Source of the DNA: Nakaseomyces glabratus
Taxonomy: Eukaryota; Ascomycota; Saccharomycetes; Saccharomycetales; Saccharomycetaceae
Direction of reading: 5' to 3'
Assembly: GCF_010111755.1 (NCBI RefSeq)
Contig: NC_088953.1
Span: 186,001-250,000 of the forward strand
Length of the DNA stretch: 64,000 bases
Made by a program: the position numbers and the translations under genes
Notes under the pieces: generated by a model
What the model was told of the DNA's origin: nothing
Seen by the model: only the letters and a program-made list of their open reading frames with translations
The model's database searches: none
Shown: positions 23,439 to 33,107 of the stretch, in pieces
Position numbering within the stretch: position 1 is the first letter of the stretch
Layout: each line of letters starts with the position of its first letter

Positions 23439-24854
23439 ATGGGTAAAGTAACAACTTCAAGAGCTAAGAAACAGAGACATGATCCTCTTGTGAAAGATCT
23501 GAAAGAAGCTGAAGGTAGGCTAAAGAAGGTTAGGAAAGATGAAGGAGATGATAATACCAATGGCGAGGAATTTATTGACGACAAGGCCTCTAGAAAGATT
23601 CTTCAATTAGCCAAGGCCCAACAAGAAGAAATTGAAGAAGAGAATGAAAAGGAAAGTCAGGACGCTAAGTTCCAAAATGCTAGATTCAAAGTTATCACAT
23701 ATGATAATGACGATGAAGAGGAGGAAGAGGAAGAGGAAGACTTTGGAGAGAATATATCTGATTTTGAGCCTGAAGAAGGTGAATATGTTGAAGAAGAAGA
23801 GGTTGTTGAAATAGACGAGGAAGATGCAGCAATGTTTGAACAATATTTCAAGAAAGCTGATGATTTTAACTCTGTAAATGGTAGTTACAACCTGGCTGAT
23901 AAGATCATGGCATCCATCAGAGAGAAAGAAATGGAATTGTCGAACAAAGGCATGGATGAAGATGATAATGAAGGCGGATTCGCAGAGCCTGCTCCTAGGG
24001 TACAAGAAGGTGTTGAACTACCAGAGAAGGTTATCAGAGCATACACCACCGTCGGTTCAATCTTGAAAACTTGGACACATGGTAAACTTCCAAAGTTATT
24101 CAAGGTTATTCCTTCTCTAAAGAACTGGCAGGATGTCTTGTATGTTACCAATCCTGAAGAATGGTCACCACACATTGTCTATGAGGCTACAAAGCTGTTT
24201 GTCTCTAACTTGCAAGCCAAGGAAGCTCAAAAATTCATTAACATGGTGTTGCTCGACCGATTCAGAGAGAATATCGAAACTACCCCAGACCATTCATTAA
24301 ACTACCACATTTACCGTGCTATCAAGAAATCGTTATACAAACCAAGTGCATTCTTCAAAGGTTTCTTATTTCCTCTAGTTGAATCTGGTTGTAATATACG
24401 TGAGGCAACTATTGCCGGTAGTGTGTTGGCTAAGGTGTCTGTTCCTGTATTACACTCTTCAGCAGCTTTAAGTTATTTACTAAGACTGCCATTCACTCCA
24501 GCTACCACTGTATTCATCAAGATATTATTAGACAAGAAATATGCCTTGCCATACCAAACTGTCGATGACTGTGTTTACTACTTCATGAGATTTAGAATTT
24601 TGGATGACGGTAGTAATGGTGACGATGCAACCAGAACTCTACCAGTGATATGGCACAAGGCATTCCTTGTATTTGCTCAAAGATACAAGAACGATATAAC
24701 ACAAGACCAAAGAGACTTCTTGATAGAGACTGTGCGTCAAAGAGGGCATAGAGACATAGGTCCAGAAATTAGACGTGAACTTCTAGCTGGCTCTAGTAGA
24801 GAATTTGACTCAGAACAACCTCCTAAAGATGATATCATGGTTGACGTGCGTTAA
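23439..24854 (+). CDS. ENP1: Bystin homologue Enp1, 40S ribosome biogenesis
   Basis: The start is taken at the ATG at 23439 (MGKVTTSRAKKQRHDPL), giving 471 residues. The open frame runs 11 codons further upstream without an ATG. S. cerevisiae Enp1 has 483. The first half is basic and then acidic, with Glu/Asp runs near 95-145. From about 180 the bystin domain follows, with the near-invariant GSILKTWTHGKLPKLFKVIP, SLNYHIYRAIKKSLYKPSAF and DDCVYYFMRFR stretches. Enp1 binds pre-40S particles with Ltv1 and Rps3 and is needed for 20S pre-rRNA maturation and export. Gene order with DPH7, convergent, matches S. cerevisiae. Confidence 0.97.
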   Translation: MGKVTTSRAKKQRHDPLVKDLKEAEGRLKKVRKDEGDDNTNGEEFIDDKASRKILQLAKAQQEEIEEENEKESQDAKFQNARFKVITYDNDDEEEEEEEEDFGENISDFEPEEGEYVEEEEVVEIDEEDAAMFEQYFKKADDFNSVNGSYNLADKIMASIREKEMELSNKGMDEDDNEGGFAEPAPRVQEGVELPEKVIRAYTTVGSILKTWTHGKLPKLFKVIPSLKNWQDVLYVTNPEEWSPHIVYEATKLFVSNLQAKEAQKFINMVLLDRFRENIETTPDHSLNYHIYRAIKKSLYKPSAFFKGFLFPLVESGCNIREATIAGSVLAKVSVPVLHSSAALSYLLRLPFTPATTVFIKILLDKKYALPYQTVDDCVYYFMRFRILDDGSNGDDATRTLPVIWHKAFLVFAQRYKNDITQDQRDFLIETVRQRGHRDIGPEIRRELLAGSSREFDSEQPPKDDIMVDVR

Positions 24855-24975
24855 AAATCAGCAATATTTAGGCGCTCATACATAGTCATATTTAAATCAA
24901 AAAACTAATAGAAAGTATTTGTACATTAGATAGTCATCATTAATAGAGATTTGAAACTCTCCAAGAATATAGTCA

Positions 24976-26103
24976 TCAATTGGTGTCTTTTACCCATGTC
25001 TGCAATGATTTATCATAAAAGGAGCAAGTAGCAATAAATTTCTTGCCCCATTGACCACCGTAACACATCGATTCGTGGCCTTTCTTCAAATAGTTAGTCA
25101 CCGAGAAATAATCTTCAGTAGAGTCATCAATCTTGACAATCTTTGCACCATCGTACATGCAGCAAACAAGCTGTTCATTTGTTGGTAAGTTGTCCTCTCT
25201 AGGCTTTTCGCTAAATCTCCATACCCCACCACCAAGGTTCAACTGACGGGTGTTTTGCACCGGGATGTTGCGACCAGGGTATATGTCATCTTCGAGCATA
25301 CGCAGATCAAAAGTTCTAATGTGGTCATCGTACGCACCTGTGATAAGTGAGGTGGGCTGGTCATATCTGAAAGTCGGAGAGCTAGTCTTGATGGCCACCA
25401 CGCCTGCGTCATGTATCCTACTGTTGGACCAGATCAATTCCTTTGATCTTAGATCATGGGCCATGATAGTGGCATCGTCACCACCGGTGAAGACCACGTT
25501 CTCCAACGGATGGATTTTGCCAAACTCGGCAGTCCAGCACTGCAGGCTGTGTTGCTCATCGAATACCTGACTTTCGCATTCCAGCGCCCACTGTGGTTCA
25601 CCTTGAACTTTAATTTCGATCTTTTCCTGTTTTTGGTATGCTTTATACACATTATCAGTGGAGAAACCTATGTCCCCATACTCAATATCGATGGTGCTGG
25701 TTTCACCAGTGGTAGCGGTGAGCAGCAACGTAGCGGGACTCAATGGGGAGAAGTGCAAAGACGCAATTAGAGTCTCGGGATCAAACACTTGCAAATTAGA
25801 CACACGCTCCAGCGAGACCCCGTCATCCCTAACTATTCTCCACAACTCCACATTACCAGTGGAGTGCGCAGTTGCGACCAGCGTATCATCAAAGGGACTC
25901 AGCTTCAAGTCCAGCACTGCTCCGTAAGTCCTATAGCTGTGCAAGAGCTTCAATTCAGAGTCAAATACATCGACAGAACCAAACCTGTACCCGGTGTCCT
26001 TGTCCAACTCATACGTACCAACTATGATATACTCCTCGTCGTATATCTGCAAGCAGCAGGGCGGGAACTCCGTCTTAACAGCACTCAATATCTTCGCCTC
26101 CAT
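24976..26103 (-). CDS. DPH7: Diphthine methylesterase Dph7/Rrt2 (WD40)
   Basis: The start is taken at the ATG at 26103 (MEAKILSAVKTEFPPCC), giving 375 residues versus 387 in S. cerevisiae Rrt2. The frame extends a few codons upstream without an ATG. WD40 blades are visible throughout: ATAHSTGNVELWR, VFTGGDDATIMAHDLRS, ITGAYDDHIRTFDLR and the C-terminal YGGQWG...ATCSFYDKSLQTW. Dph7 removes the extra methyl ester so that diphthamide synthesis on elongation factor 2 can finish; it is cytosolic. It converges with ENP1 and shares a promoter region with ISW1 that holds a PAC site and a CCCTAA array. Confidence 0.95.
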   Translation of the reverse strand: MEAKILSAVKTEFPPCCLQIYDEEYIIVGTYELDKDTGYRFGSVDVFDSELKLLHSYRTYGAVLDLKLSPFDDTLVATAHSTGNVELWRIVRDDGVSLERVSNLQVFDPETLIASLHFSPLSPATLLLTATTGETSTIDIEYGDIGFSTDNVYKAYQKQEKIEIKVQGEPQWALECESQVFDEQHSLQCWTAEFGKIHPLENVVFTGGDDATIMAHDLRSKELIWSNSRIHDAGVVAIKTSSPTFRYDQPTSLITGAYDDHIRTFDLRMLEDDIYPGRNIPVQNTRQLNLGGGVWRFSEKPREDNLPTNEQLVCCMYDGAKIVKIDDSTEDYFSVTNYLKKGHESMCYGGQWGKKFIATCSFYDKSLQTWVKDTN

Positions 26104-26202
26104 CTCCAATAGCACTTCAGATAGCTAACTCTGCACCTGGGGAGTAACTCCACCAACAGCGACTATACATTCCCCCCGCCCACTGGTCATAGCCTGGGCC
26201 AT

Positions 26203-26210
26203 CTCATCGC
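26203..26210 (-). promoter_or_regulatory. PAC element, DPH7 side
   Basis: CTCATCGC on the + strand (GCGATGAG on the DPH7 strand), about 100 bp upstream of the DPH7 ATG. Fits co-expression of a translation-factor modification gene with ribosome biogenesis genes. Confidence 0.55.
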
Positions 26211-26242
26211 AATCTTATAGCCCATCGATTGGACAGACAGAA

Positions 26243-26262
26243 CCCTAAACCCTAAACCCTAA
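26243..26262. promoter_or_regulatory. Tandem CCCTAA array, probable Tbf1 sites
   Basis: Three head-to-tail CCCTAA(A) units (26243, 26250, 26257), with another CCCTAAA at 26350-26356. The complement is TTTAGGG/TTAGGG, the sequence bound by the Myb-domain factor Tbf1, which acts at snoRNA and, in several yeasts, ribosomal-protein promoters. Budding-yeast telomeres do not use this repeat, so a relic telomere is less likely. Confidence 0.65.
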
Positions 26263-26497
26263 TTTTCATCAGATTGGTGGTTTTGTGTGTTGAAACGCGT
26301 CGCGAAGTGAGTGAAGTGGCCTTGTGCGTGCTAGGGTGGGATCAGGCAGCCCTAAACGCACAATTTTTCACTTTGCCAGGCGTTGGATGGGAAACTCTGG
26401 GACTAGTGGTCTTGACGGGCCATATAATTGGAGAAAGCTGTTATGTGTGTCTAGGAAGTACTATTCGATAAGCATCAAGGAATTGGCGAGAGGTACG

Positions 26498-29400
26498 ATG
26501 AGTGATTTGACGGAGTACTGGGCGCGGTTGAAGCCCTTGCAAGAGGACATGCCGTCCGCTGATTTGGAATCGAAGAAAGAGCGGTACTTGGTGAAGGATG
26601 CTGGCAAGCCCAAGTTCGATGTTGAGGCCACTACCAAACGGTTTGAGCATTTATTGTCGCTGAGTGGGTTGTTTAGGCATTTCATTGAGGGTAAAGCTGC
26701 GAAGGATCCCAAGTTCAAGCAGGTCTTGGACATCCTCGACAAGCCTGGTAAGAAGGGCCAGAAGAAAGGAGGCCACGAGGATGCCAGAAGGCGTAAGACC
26801 GAGAGAGAGGAGGACGCTGAGCTGTTGAAAGAGGAGGAGGATGTTGAGGACGACGCGGATGACATAGAGTACCTGTTCAGGGAATCGCCAGCTTATATCA
26901 ATGGTCAGCTGAGAGATTACCAAGTTCAAGGTTTGAACTGGCTTGTATCCCTGGACAAGAATAGGATTGCGGGTATTCTAGCAGATGAAATGGGTCTGGG
27001 TAAGACTCTTCAAACTATCTCATTCTTGGGGTACTTACGTTACATAAAGAAGATTCCAGGCCCATTTCTAGTCATTGCACCAAAATCCACTTTGAACAAT
27101 TGGCTAAGAGAAATTAACAAATGGACACCAGAGGTGAACGCATTCATTCTACAAGGTGACAAAGAAGAAAGAGCCCGCCTGATCCAGGACAAGTTTATGG
27201 CTTGCGACTTCGACGTCGTGATCGCATCCTATGAAATCATCATCAGAGAGAAGGCAGCGTTCCGTAAAATGAACTGGGAGTATATCATGATCGATGAAGC
27301 GCACAGAATCAAAAACGAAGAATCAATGCTGTCACAAGTATTGAGGGAATTCCATTCAAAGAATCGTTTGTTGATAACCGGTACTCCATTGCAAAATAAT
27401 TTACATGAACTGTGGGCACTTCTAAATTTCCTGCTACCCGATATTTTCTCTGATTCTCAGGACTTCGACGAATGGTTCTCGAAGGAGACTGACGAGGAGG
27501 ATCAAGAGAAGATTGTCAAGCAACTACATACAGTTTTGCAACCGTTCTTGTTGCGTCGTATTAAAAGTGACGTTGAAACATCTCTTCTACCTAAGAAAGA
27601 ACTAAATGTTTATGTTGGTATGTCGCCAATGCAGAAGAAGTGGTACAGACAAATTTTGGAGAAGGATATAGATGCCGTTAATGCAGACAGCGGCAGCAAA
27701 GAATCAAAGACTAGATTGTTGAACATTGTTATGCAATTGCGTAAATGTTGTAACCATCCATATCTCTTCGATGGTGCTGAACCTGGTCCACCATATACAA
27801 CTGACGAGCACTTGGTGTATAATTCTGAGAAACTAAAGGTTCTTGATAAGTTGTTACGTAAGTTGAAAGAAGCAGGTTCTCGTGTTCTGATTTTCAGTCA
27901 AATGTCCCGTGTTTTGGATATCCTTGAAGATTACTGTTATTTCAGAGAATATGAATACTGCCGTATTGATGGTTCCACTGCACATGAAGATAGAATTGAA
28001 GCCATCGATGAATATAACGCCCCTGACTCAAAGAAGTTCTTGTTTTTATTGACTACTCGTGCAGGTGGTCTAGGTATTAACTTAACGACTGCCGATGTTG
28101 TTGTCCTATTTGATTCTGATTGGAATCCACAAGCTGATTTGCAAGCTATGGATAGAGCTCACCGTATCGGTCAAAAGAAGCAGGTGAGGGTGTTTAGATT
28201 TGTTACTGATAACTCTGTTGAAGAAAAGATTCTTGAGCGTGCTACTCAAAAACTAAGGCTAGACCAGCTAGTTATTCAGCAAAACAGACCAACTAACAAG
28301 AAGAAAGAAAACAAGAATGACTCTAAGGATGCCTTGTTGTCTATGATCCAACATGGTGCTGCTGATGTATTCAAGAGTAATACAACTAGTGAAAGAGGAA
28401 CACCACAACCAGATGACGATAAAGGTGAAGATGTTGATTTGGATGAGTTATTGGCCCAGTCTGAGAGTAAGACTCAATCACTTAACGCTAAATATGAATC
28501 CCTAGGTTTAGATGATTTACAAAAATTCAACCAAGATTCTGCATATGAATGGAATGGTACTGATTTCAAAAAGAAGGTTCAGAAAGATATCATTAGTCCT
28601 TTGTGGATTGAACCTACCAAACGTGAAAGAAAGGAGAATTACTCTATTGATGGCTACTATAAGGATGTGCTAAACACTGGTAAGCATTCTACTCCATTGC
28701 AACCAAGAATGCCAAAACCTAAGGTTTTTTACTCTCATCAATTGCAACCTCCACAACTAAAGGTCATATACGAAAAAGAAAGAATGTGGACAGCAAAGAG
28801 AACTAATTATACACCAACGTTAGAGGATGTAAGAGCCACTTATGGAGAGATAGCGGATGAGGAAGAGAAAAAGCAAAAGTTAGAACTATTGAAAGTATCA
28901 ATAAGCAATGCAGAACCTTTGACTGAAGAAGAAGAGCAATTAAAATCACAATGGGAAAACGAAGGTTTTACCAATTGGACTAAGACTGACTTTAGAAAGT
29001 TTATCACCGCTTGCGGTAAGTATGGCCGTAATTCCATACAAGCGATCACAATGGAGCTAGCGCCTGGTAAGACAGAAGAAGAAGTTCGCAGATATGCCAC
29101 TGCATTTTGGAGCAATCTTGAACGTATTGATGATTATGAAAAGTACCTGAAGATGATTGAAAATGAGGAGGAGAAAGTAAAGCGTGTCAAACTCCAGCAG
29201 GAAGCTTTGCGTAGGAAATTGTCTCAGTATAAGAATCCGTTCTTCGACTTGAAACTAAAACACCCACCTTCCACTAACAACAAGAGAACATTTTCAGATG
29301 AGGAAGACAGGTACATACTGATAATGTTGTTCAAGTACGGTCTCGATAGAGAAAACGTTTATGAAATGATCAGAGATGAGATTAGAGACTGTCCATTATT

Positions 29401-29734
29401 TGAACTTGATTTCTACTTTAGAAGTAGGACGCCTATGGAACTGGCTAGAAGAGGTAACACTTTACTTGGATGTATTGAGAAAGAGTTCAACGCAGGTATT
29501 GAGCTTACACCTGAAGTAAAAGAAAGAATGGAGGAAGAAGACAAGCAAGGCAAGAGAGCCAGAGAAGAGTTTGAGAAGGATAAAGAGCAAGATGACAACG
29601 ACTCAGAAACAAAAATGCCTAAAATTGAAAACGACGATGAAGCCAAGATAACTAGCGAAGAACCAGTTTCCGATATTGCTACTGATGATGCAGAAGTCAA
29701 AGAAGAATTAAAAGAAGAAACAGTTGAAGCTTAA
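26498..29734 (+). CDS. ISW1: ISWI chromatin remodelling ATPase Isw1
   Basis: The start is taken at the ATG at 26498 (MSDLTEYWARLK), giving 1,078 residues. An alternative in-frame ATG at 26387 would give 1,115; S. cerevisiae Isw1 has 1,129. An N-terminal acidic/basic region precedes the SNF2 ATPase: Walker A DEMGLGKT at 163-170, DEAH at 266-269, LITGTPLQNN, and in the second lobe TRAGGLGINL and DRAHRIGQ. The C-terminal HAND-SANT-SLIDE region starts near 700, with SANT near 820-870 and SLIDE near 928-990. Isw1 slides and spaces nucleosomes over transcribed genes. The QNRPTNKKKENKNDSKDALL region and the synteny with DPH7 and GPX2 mark ISW1 rather than ISW2. Confidence 0.95.
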   Translation: MSDLTEYWARLKPLQEDMPSADLESKKERYLVKDAGKPKFDVEATTKRFEHLLSLSGLFRHFIEGKAAKDPKFKQVLDILDKPGKKGQKKGGHEDARRRKTEREEDAELLKEEEDVEDDADDIEYLFRESPAYINGQLRDYQVQGLNWLVSLDKNRIAGILADEMGLGKTLQTISFLGYLRYIKKIPGPFLVIAPKSTLNNWLREINKWTPEVNAFILQGDKEERARLIQDKFMACDFDVVIASYEIIIREKAAFRKMNWEYIMIDEAHRIKNEESMLSQVLREFHSKNRLLITGTPLQNNLHELWALLNFLLPDIFSDSQDFDEWFSKETDEEDQEKIVKQLHTVLQPFLLRRIKSDVETSLLPKKELNVYVGMSPMQKKWYRQILEKDIDAVNADSGSKESKTRLLNIVMQLRKCCNHPYLFDGAEPGPPYTTDEHLVYNSEKLKVLDKLLRKLKEAGSRVLIFSQMSRVLDILEDYCYFREYEYCRIDGSTAHEDRIEAIDEYNAPDSKKFLFLLTTRAGGLGINLTTADVVVLFDSDWNPQADLQAMDRAHRIGQKKQVRVFRFVTDNSVEEKILERATQKLRLDQLVIQQNRPTNKKKENKNDSKDALLSMIQHGAADVFKSNTTSERGTPQPDDDKGEDVDLDELLAQSESKTQSLNAKYESLGLDDLQKFNQDSAYEWNGTDFKKKVQKDIISPLWIEPTKRERKENYSIDGYYKDVLNTGKHSTPLQPRMPKPKVFYSHQLQPPQLKVIYEKERMWTAKRTNYTPTLEDVRATYGEIADEEEKKQKLELLKVSISNAEPLTEEEEQLKSQWENEGFTNWTKTDFRKFITACGKYGRNSIQAITMELAPGKTEEEVRRYATAFWSNLERIDDYEKYLKMIENEEEKVKRVKLQQEALRRKLSQYKNPFFDLKLKHPPSTNNKRTFSDEEDRYILIMLFKYGLDRENVYEMIRDEIRDCPLFELDFYFRSRTPMELARRGNTLLGCIEKEFNAGIELTPEVKERMEEEDKQGKRAREEFEKDKEQDDNDSETKMPKIENDDEAKITSEEPVSDIATDDAEVKEELKEETVEA

Positions 29735-29996
29735 TAAATGATATAAATAATTGTATAATATATTTGCAGGTATGGTAGAACAAGAATATAGTTTTTGTCC
29801 TTACCAAACTCTGGATTTTTGTAATTCTAGTTGATGGACATTCATTATTCAAAGACGTGGGTCATATTTTATCAAAGTTAATTTCAGTTTTGATACATAT
29901 TTATATGATTTTACAGGTATAAGTTATGATAGTAAACAATATTTATTTTTTTTGGAATTTAAAATCGCGGTGTGTAAAGCATCAGAATCGATGTCA

Positions 29997-30491
29997 TTAT
30001 TTTTGAGCAAGCAATTGCTTAATGTCGTCTTCGATGGACATTGGCTTGGTCAAAGAAGAGTATCTCTGGTGAACCTTACCGTGCTTGTCGACCAAGAATT
30101 TCTCAAAGTTCCACTTGACTCTATTTAGACCCAGCAGGCCACTCTTTTGAGACTTCAAGAAGTCATATACAGGGTCAGTGTTGTCACCGTTAACCTCAAT
30201 CTTGTGCATAATTGGGAAAGTGACACCGTAGTTCAATTGGCAGAAGTTACCGATCTCCTCTTGAGAGCCAGGTTCTTGGCCACCGAACTGGTTGCATGGG
30301 AAACCAAGGATGACCAAGCCCTCGTCCTTGTGCTTCTGGTACAAGCTCTCCAAATCCTTGTATTGTGGGGTGAAACCACACTTGGAGGCAACGTTGACAA
30401 TCAGGACAACCTTGCCCTTCAAGGTATCGAACTTGAAAGTCTCACCTTTCTTGTCCTTGCATTCCAACTCGTAAAAACTCTTAGCAGCCAT
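29997..30491 (-). CDS. GPX2: Thiol peroxidase of the glutathione-peroxidase family (Gpx2)
   Basis: A protein of 164 residues. The peroxidatic cysteine C38 lies in NVASKCGFTPQY. C66 is in FPCNQFGGQEPG and the resolving cysteine C84 is in FCQLNYGVTFP. Together with Q72, W127 and N128 the catalytic tetrad is intact, and cysteine replaces selenocysteine. Yeast enzymes of this type reduce peroxides with thioredoxin and protect membranes against phospholipid hydroperoxides. Position beside ISW1, convergent, is that of S. cerevisiae GPX2; sequence alone would not exclude GPX1 or GPX3. A TATA element (TATAAAT on the minus strand, 30586-30592) sits about 95 bp upstream of the ATG at 30491. Confidence 0.92.
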   Translation of the reverse strand: MAAKSFYELECKDKKGETFKFDTLKGKVVLIVNVASKCGFTPQYKDLESLYQKHKDEGLVILGFPCNQFGGQEPGSQEEIGNFCQLNYGVTFPIMHKIEVNGDNTDPVYDFLKSQKSGLLGLNRVKWNFEKFLVDKHGKVHQRYSSLTKPMSIEDDIKQLLAQK

Positions 30492-31413
30492 TGTATATGT
30501 TTTGTTCTATGTATCTTTGTGTGTTTTGTTGATATGAATGAATTGTAACGAAACAAGAGTACAAGAGAAAGCTATGGTCCTTCGTATTTATACAAAATAA
30601 TTGTCGATGTACAAAGTCATCGGAACCCTTAAAATAACATACTACGTTTGCCATTGTGGGGGGGCAGGGATCGTTGTTGCATCATTGTAACTTGTAACAG
30701 TCAAAACGGATCCATTTTGCAAATTGTAATACCCAGTGTTATAACTCTAATTAAGCCTCCCGTGTCTGCGCCCGACGTGGAGGCAATCTACGCCCATATA
30801 GGCTATTTAACCAAGAATGTAGCATTATGTAAAATGTCATGTGTTCCAGCCAGATCATCTTGCATTTTCGATGATCAGCAATTTTGCTCACTTTCCAAGG
30901 AAGCAATGGAGTTAGGCGTTAGTAGTAACGCATTCGTGCATTACCTAATAACTACCGTCTCTTCATTTGTTTAGTGCAATTGCAGTTACTTACAAGTGTT
31001 GCAACTTTGCAATTGCAGATACCTACCAACACTCTCTACTAGTGCTCTGCTCTTTGGTCGAACAAAAATATTTTTTTTTTTCAAAATTCGATGATTCGTG
31101 GTTTCGGAGTTAATAAAGCAGCCTCCGATTTTTATCTTGTAGTACGTTTCATCATATGATTTCTTTCGTTGTTTGTTATAATTGTGAGTTTTACCCGGCT
31201 TCTTCAAGTTTCTGTATGGTTCGGGGGAGGGAGGGCCAGGTTTTCGCGTACCTGGAGTCTCATCTCGCAAGTGCTGGGCGGTCCACTGCAGTATACACTA
31301 TACAAAGGGTATGCTGGCGGTTGAACTGTATCTTATACCATATTCTTGCTCAAATTGATTGATCAACTGTATACAAAGCTTAAGCACTAGCACAAGCACA
31401 AGCACAACAGAAT
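30492..31413. other. GPX2 / ALG7 divergent promoter
   Basis: Spacer of 922 bp. It contains the GPX2 TATA element, a poly-T tract (31069-31081), a Reb1 site (31191) and agcacaagcacaa repeats just before ALG7 (31384-31410). The 108-codon frame at 30648-30974 has no recognisable domain. I looked for paired snoRNA boxes and found none I trust. Confidence 0.5.
31191..31198 (+). promoter_or_regulatory. Reb1 site upstream of ALG7
   Basis: TTACCCGG, the full Reb1 consensus, about 220 bp upstream of the ALG7 ATG. Reb1 is a general regulatory factor that opens promoters and can block transcription read-through. Confidence 0.65.
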
Positions 31414-32757
31414 ATGGGTTCGCAGAAGGTGCTGTTCGTTGCGGCACTAGGGTTGCTGTACCTGTCGAGCCAATACTCCCCCATTCTATCCGCTGTGGCT
31501 TTTGCAATTATAGGGTTCGTGTGCACAAATGCGCTTATTCCGCGGGTCGGGGACTCGTTTATCAAGATTGGTCTGTTCGGTAAGGATATGAGCAAGCCCG
31601 GTAAGCCTGTGATACCGGAGACCATTGGTTCAGTGGCAGCTGTCGTGTACCTGTTTGTGATGATGTTCTTTATTCCGTTCATTTTCTACCGTTACATGGT
31701 TATTGGCACATCCGGTGGTGGTCACAGAGACGTGGCAAGGGAAGAGACCGCACGGGAGTCCTTCTTCCCACATAACAAGTTGTCAGAGTACTTGAGTGCG
31801 ATATTGTGCCTCGAGTCCCAAGTTATGCTGGGTGTGGCTGATGACCTCTTTGACTTGCGTTGGAGACATAAGTTTTTCCTCCCTGCAGTGGCAGCTATCC
31901 CTTTGCTGATTGTTTACTACGTCGATTTTGGCGTCACTTACGTTCTAGTACCACAGTTCTTACAGAAATACGTGCATTTCACCAGCATAGACCTGGGAGC
32001 CCTGTATTATATCTACATGAGCGCGATGGGCATCTTCTGTCCAAACTCAATAAACATCCTGGCGGGTATTAACGGGTTGGAAGTGGGCCAATGTATTGTG
32101 CTGGCCATACTGACACTATTGAACGATGCAATTTACCTAACTGTAGGAGCAGAGGCATCTAAGGAAGCTCACAGATTTTCTACAGTACTAATTTTGCCGT
32201 TCTTAGGTGTATCACTAGCACTATATAGATGGAACAAGTGGCCTGCTAAAGTATTTGTGGGTGACACTTACTGCTATTTCGCAGGTATGGTATTTGCAGT
32301 GGTCGGTATACTAGGGCACTTCTCAAAGACCATGTTGCTGTTGTTCCTACCACAGATCGTTAATTTCCTATACTCATGTCCACAGTTGTTCAACATAGTT
32401 TTCTGTCCAAGACATAGACTACCCAGATTCAACGAAAGTGATGGCCTACTATACCCATCAAGAGCGGACTTGAAAGAAAACCCACCAAAGGGTTTTTTCG
32501 TTCCAGTGCTGAGGTTATTACATGTCCTACATCTCATAGATTTGGAATTTGACAAGGACAACAATATCGTTAGTTGCTCAAATATGACGATGATTAATTT
32601 GTTACTAGTTTGGTTTGGCCCACTAAGAGAAGATAAACTTTGTAACAGAATTCTTATTATCCAATTCATGTTCGGACTATGTGCATTAACGGCCAGGCAT
32701 GCTGTTGGAACACTGCTGTTCGGCAATGACAACTTATCCAGCATTCGTTTACAATAA
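31414..32757 (+). CDS. ALG7: UDP-GlcNAc:dolichyl-phosphate GlcNAc-1-P transferase Alg7
   Basis: A protein of 447 residues (S. cerevisiae Alg7 has 448). It is polytopic with about ten hydrophobic segments and is an ER membrane enzyme. It catalyses the first step of N-glycan precursor synthesis and is the target of tunicamycin. Conserved catalytic loops are visible: GVADDLFDLRWRHKFFLP with the Asp pair, NSINILAGINGLEVGQ, and KVFVGDTYCYF. The ATG at 31414 starts directly after a short caagcacaa repeat. Neighbours YBR242W and GPX2 match S. cerevisiae. Confidence 0.97.
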   Translation: MGSQKVLFVAALGLLYLSSQYSPILSAVAFAIIGFVCTNALIPRVGDSFIKIGLFGKDMSKPGKPVIPETIGSVAAVVYLFVMMFFIPFIFYRYMVIGTSGGGHRDVAREETARESFFPHNKLSEYLSAILCLESQVMLGVADDLFDLRWRHKFFLPAVAAIPLLIVYYVDFGVTYVLVPQFLQKYVHFTSIDLGALYYIYMSAMGIFCPNSINILAGINGLEVGQCIVLAILTLLNDAIYLTVGAEASKEAHRFSTVLILPFLGVSLALYRWNKWPAKVFVGDTYCYFAGMVFAVVGILGHFSKTMLLLFLPQIVNFLYSCPQLFNIVFCPRHRLPRFNESDGLLYPSRADLKENPPKGFFVPVLRLLHVLHLIDLEFDKDNNIVSCSNMTMINLLLVWFGPLREDKLCNRILIIQFMFGLCALTARHAVGTLLFGNDNLSSIRLQ

Positions 32758-33107
32758 AATCACTAGATTGAGATTTATTAAATAGACATATTCATTGATC
32801 CTTTTTCACCTTATAATGCAGTATTAATATATTATAGAATTAAAAGTACATAGGTGCCAATCATCATCTCATCGTTAAAACCGTAAACCATTGAAATAAT
32901 CAAGATTCGAAACCAATTGACTATCATGCCACATTGGGTTGCATCGGATGACGTTCTACTTAGAAGAAGATTGTCAAGTTACTTTGAGTTACTTTGTACA
33001 TCACCTCCTCACTGCCATGCATCAAGATGCCTGAGAATATTTGAGTTTGGAATATTATAGAATTTAACGTTTTGTTCCCATCATTTGGGCATCCTTATCA
33101 CGAATAA
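32758..33107. other. Convergent spacer ALG7 / YBR242W
   Basis: Region of 350 bp between convergent genes. It holds a short direct repeat near 32976-32999 (gttactttga, gttactttgt). No gene or RNA recognised. Confidence 0.5.

Larger units (their letters stand above)
26104..26497. other. DPH7 / ISW1 divergent promoter
   Basis: Spacer of 394 bp with a PAC site (26203-26210), three tandem CCCTAA units and a fourth at 26350 (separate entries). An in-frame ATG at 26387 would extend ISW1 by 37 residues, but the extension has no recognisable feature. Confidence 0.6.

Noticed and set aside
26243..26262. Interstitial telomere
   Set aside because: Budding yeasts of this family do not use the TTTAGGG repeat; only three units and a promoter position fit Tbf1 sites better.
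30648..30974. 108-codon frame and possible snoRNA in the GPX2-ALG7 spacer
   Set aside because: No domain. Candidate C/D box-like words are not paired at a usable distance with terminal stems.
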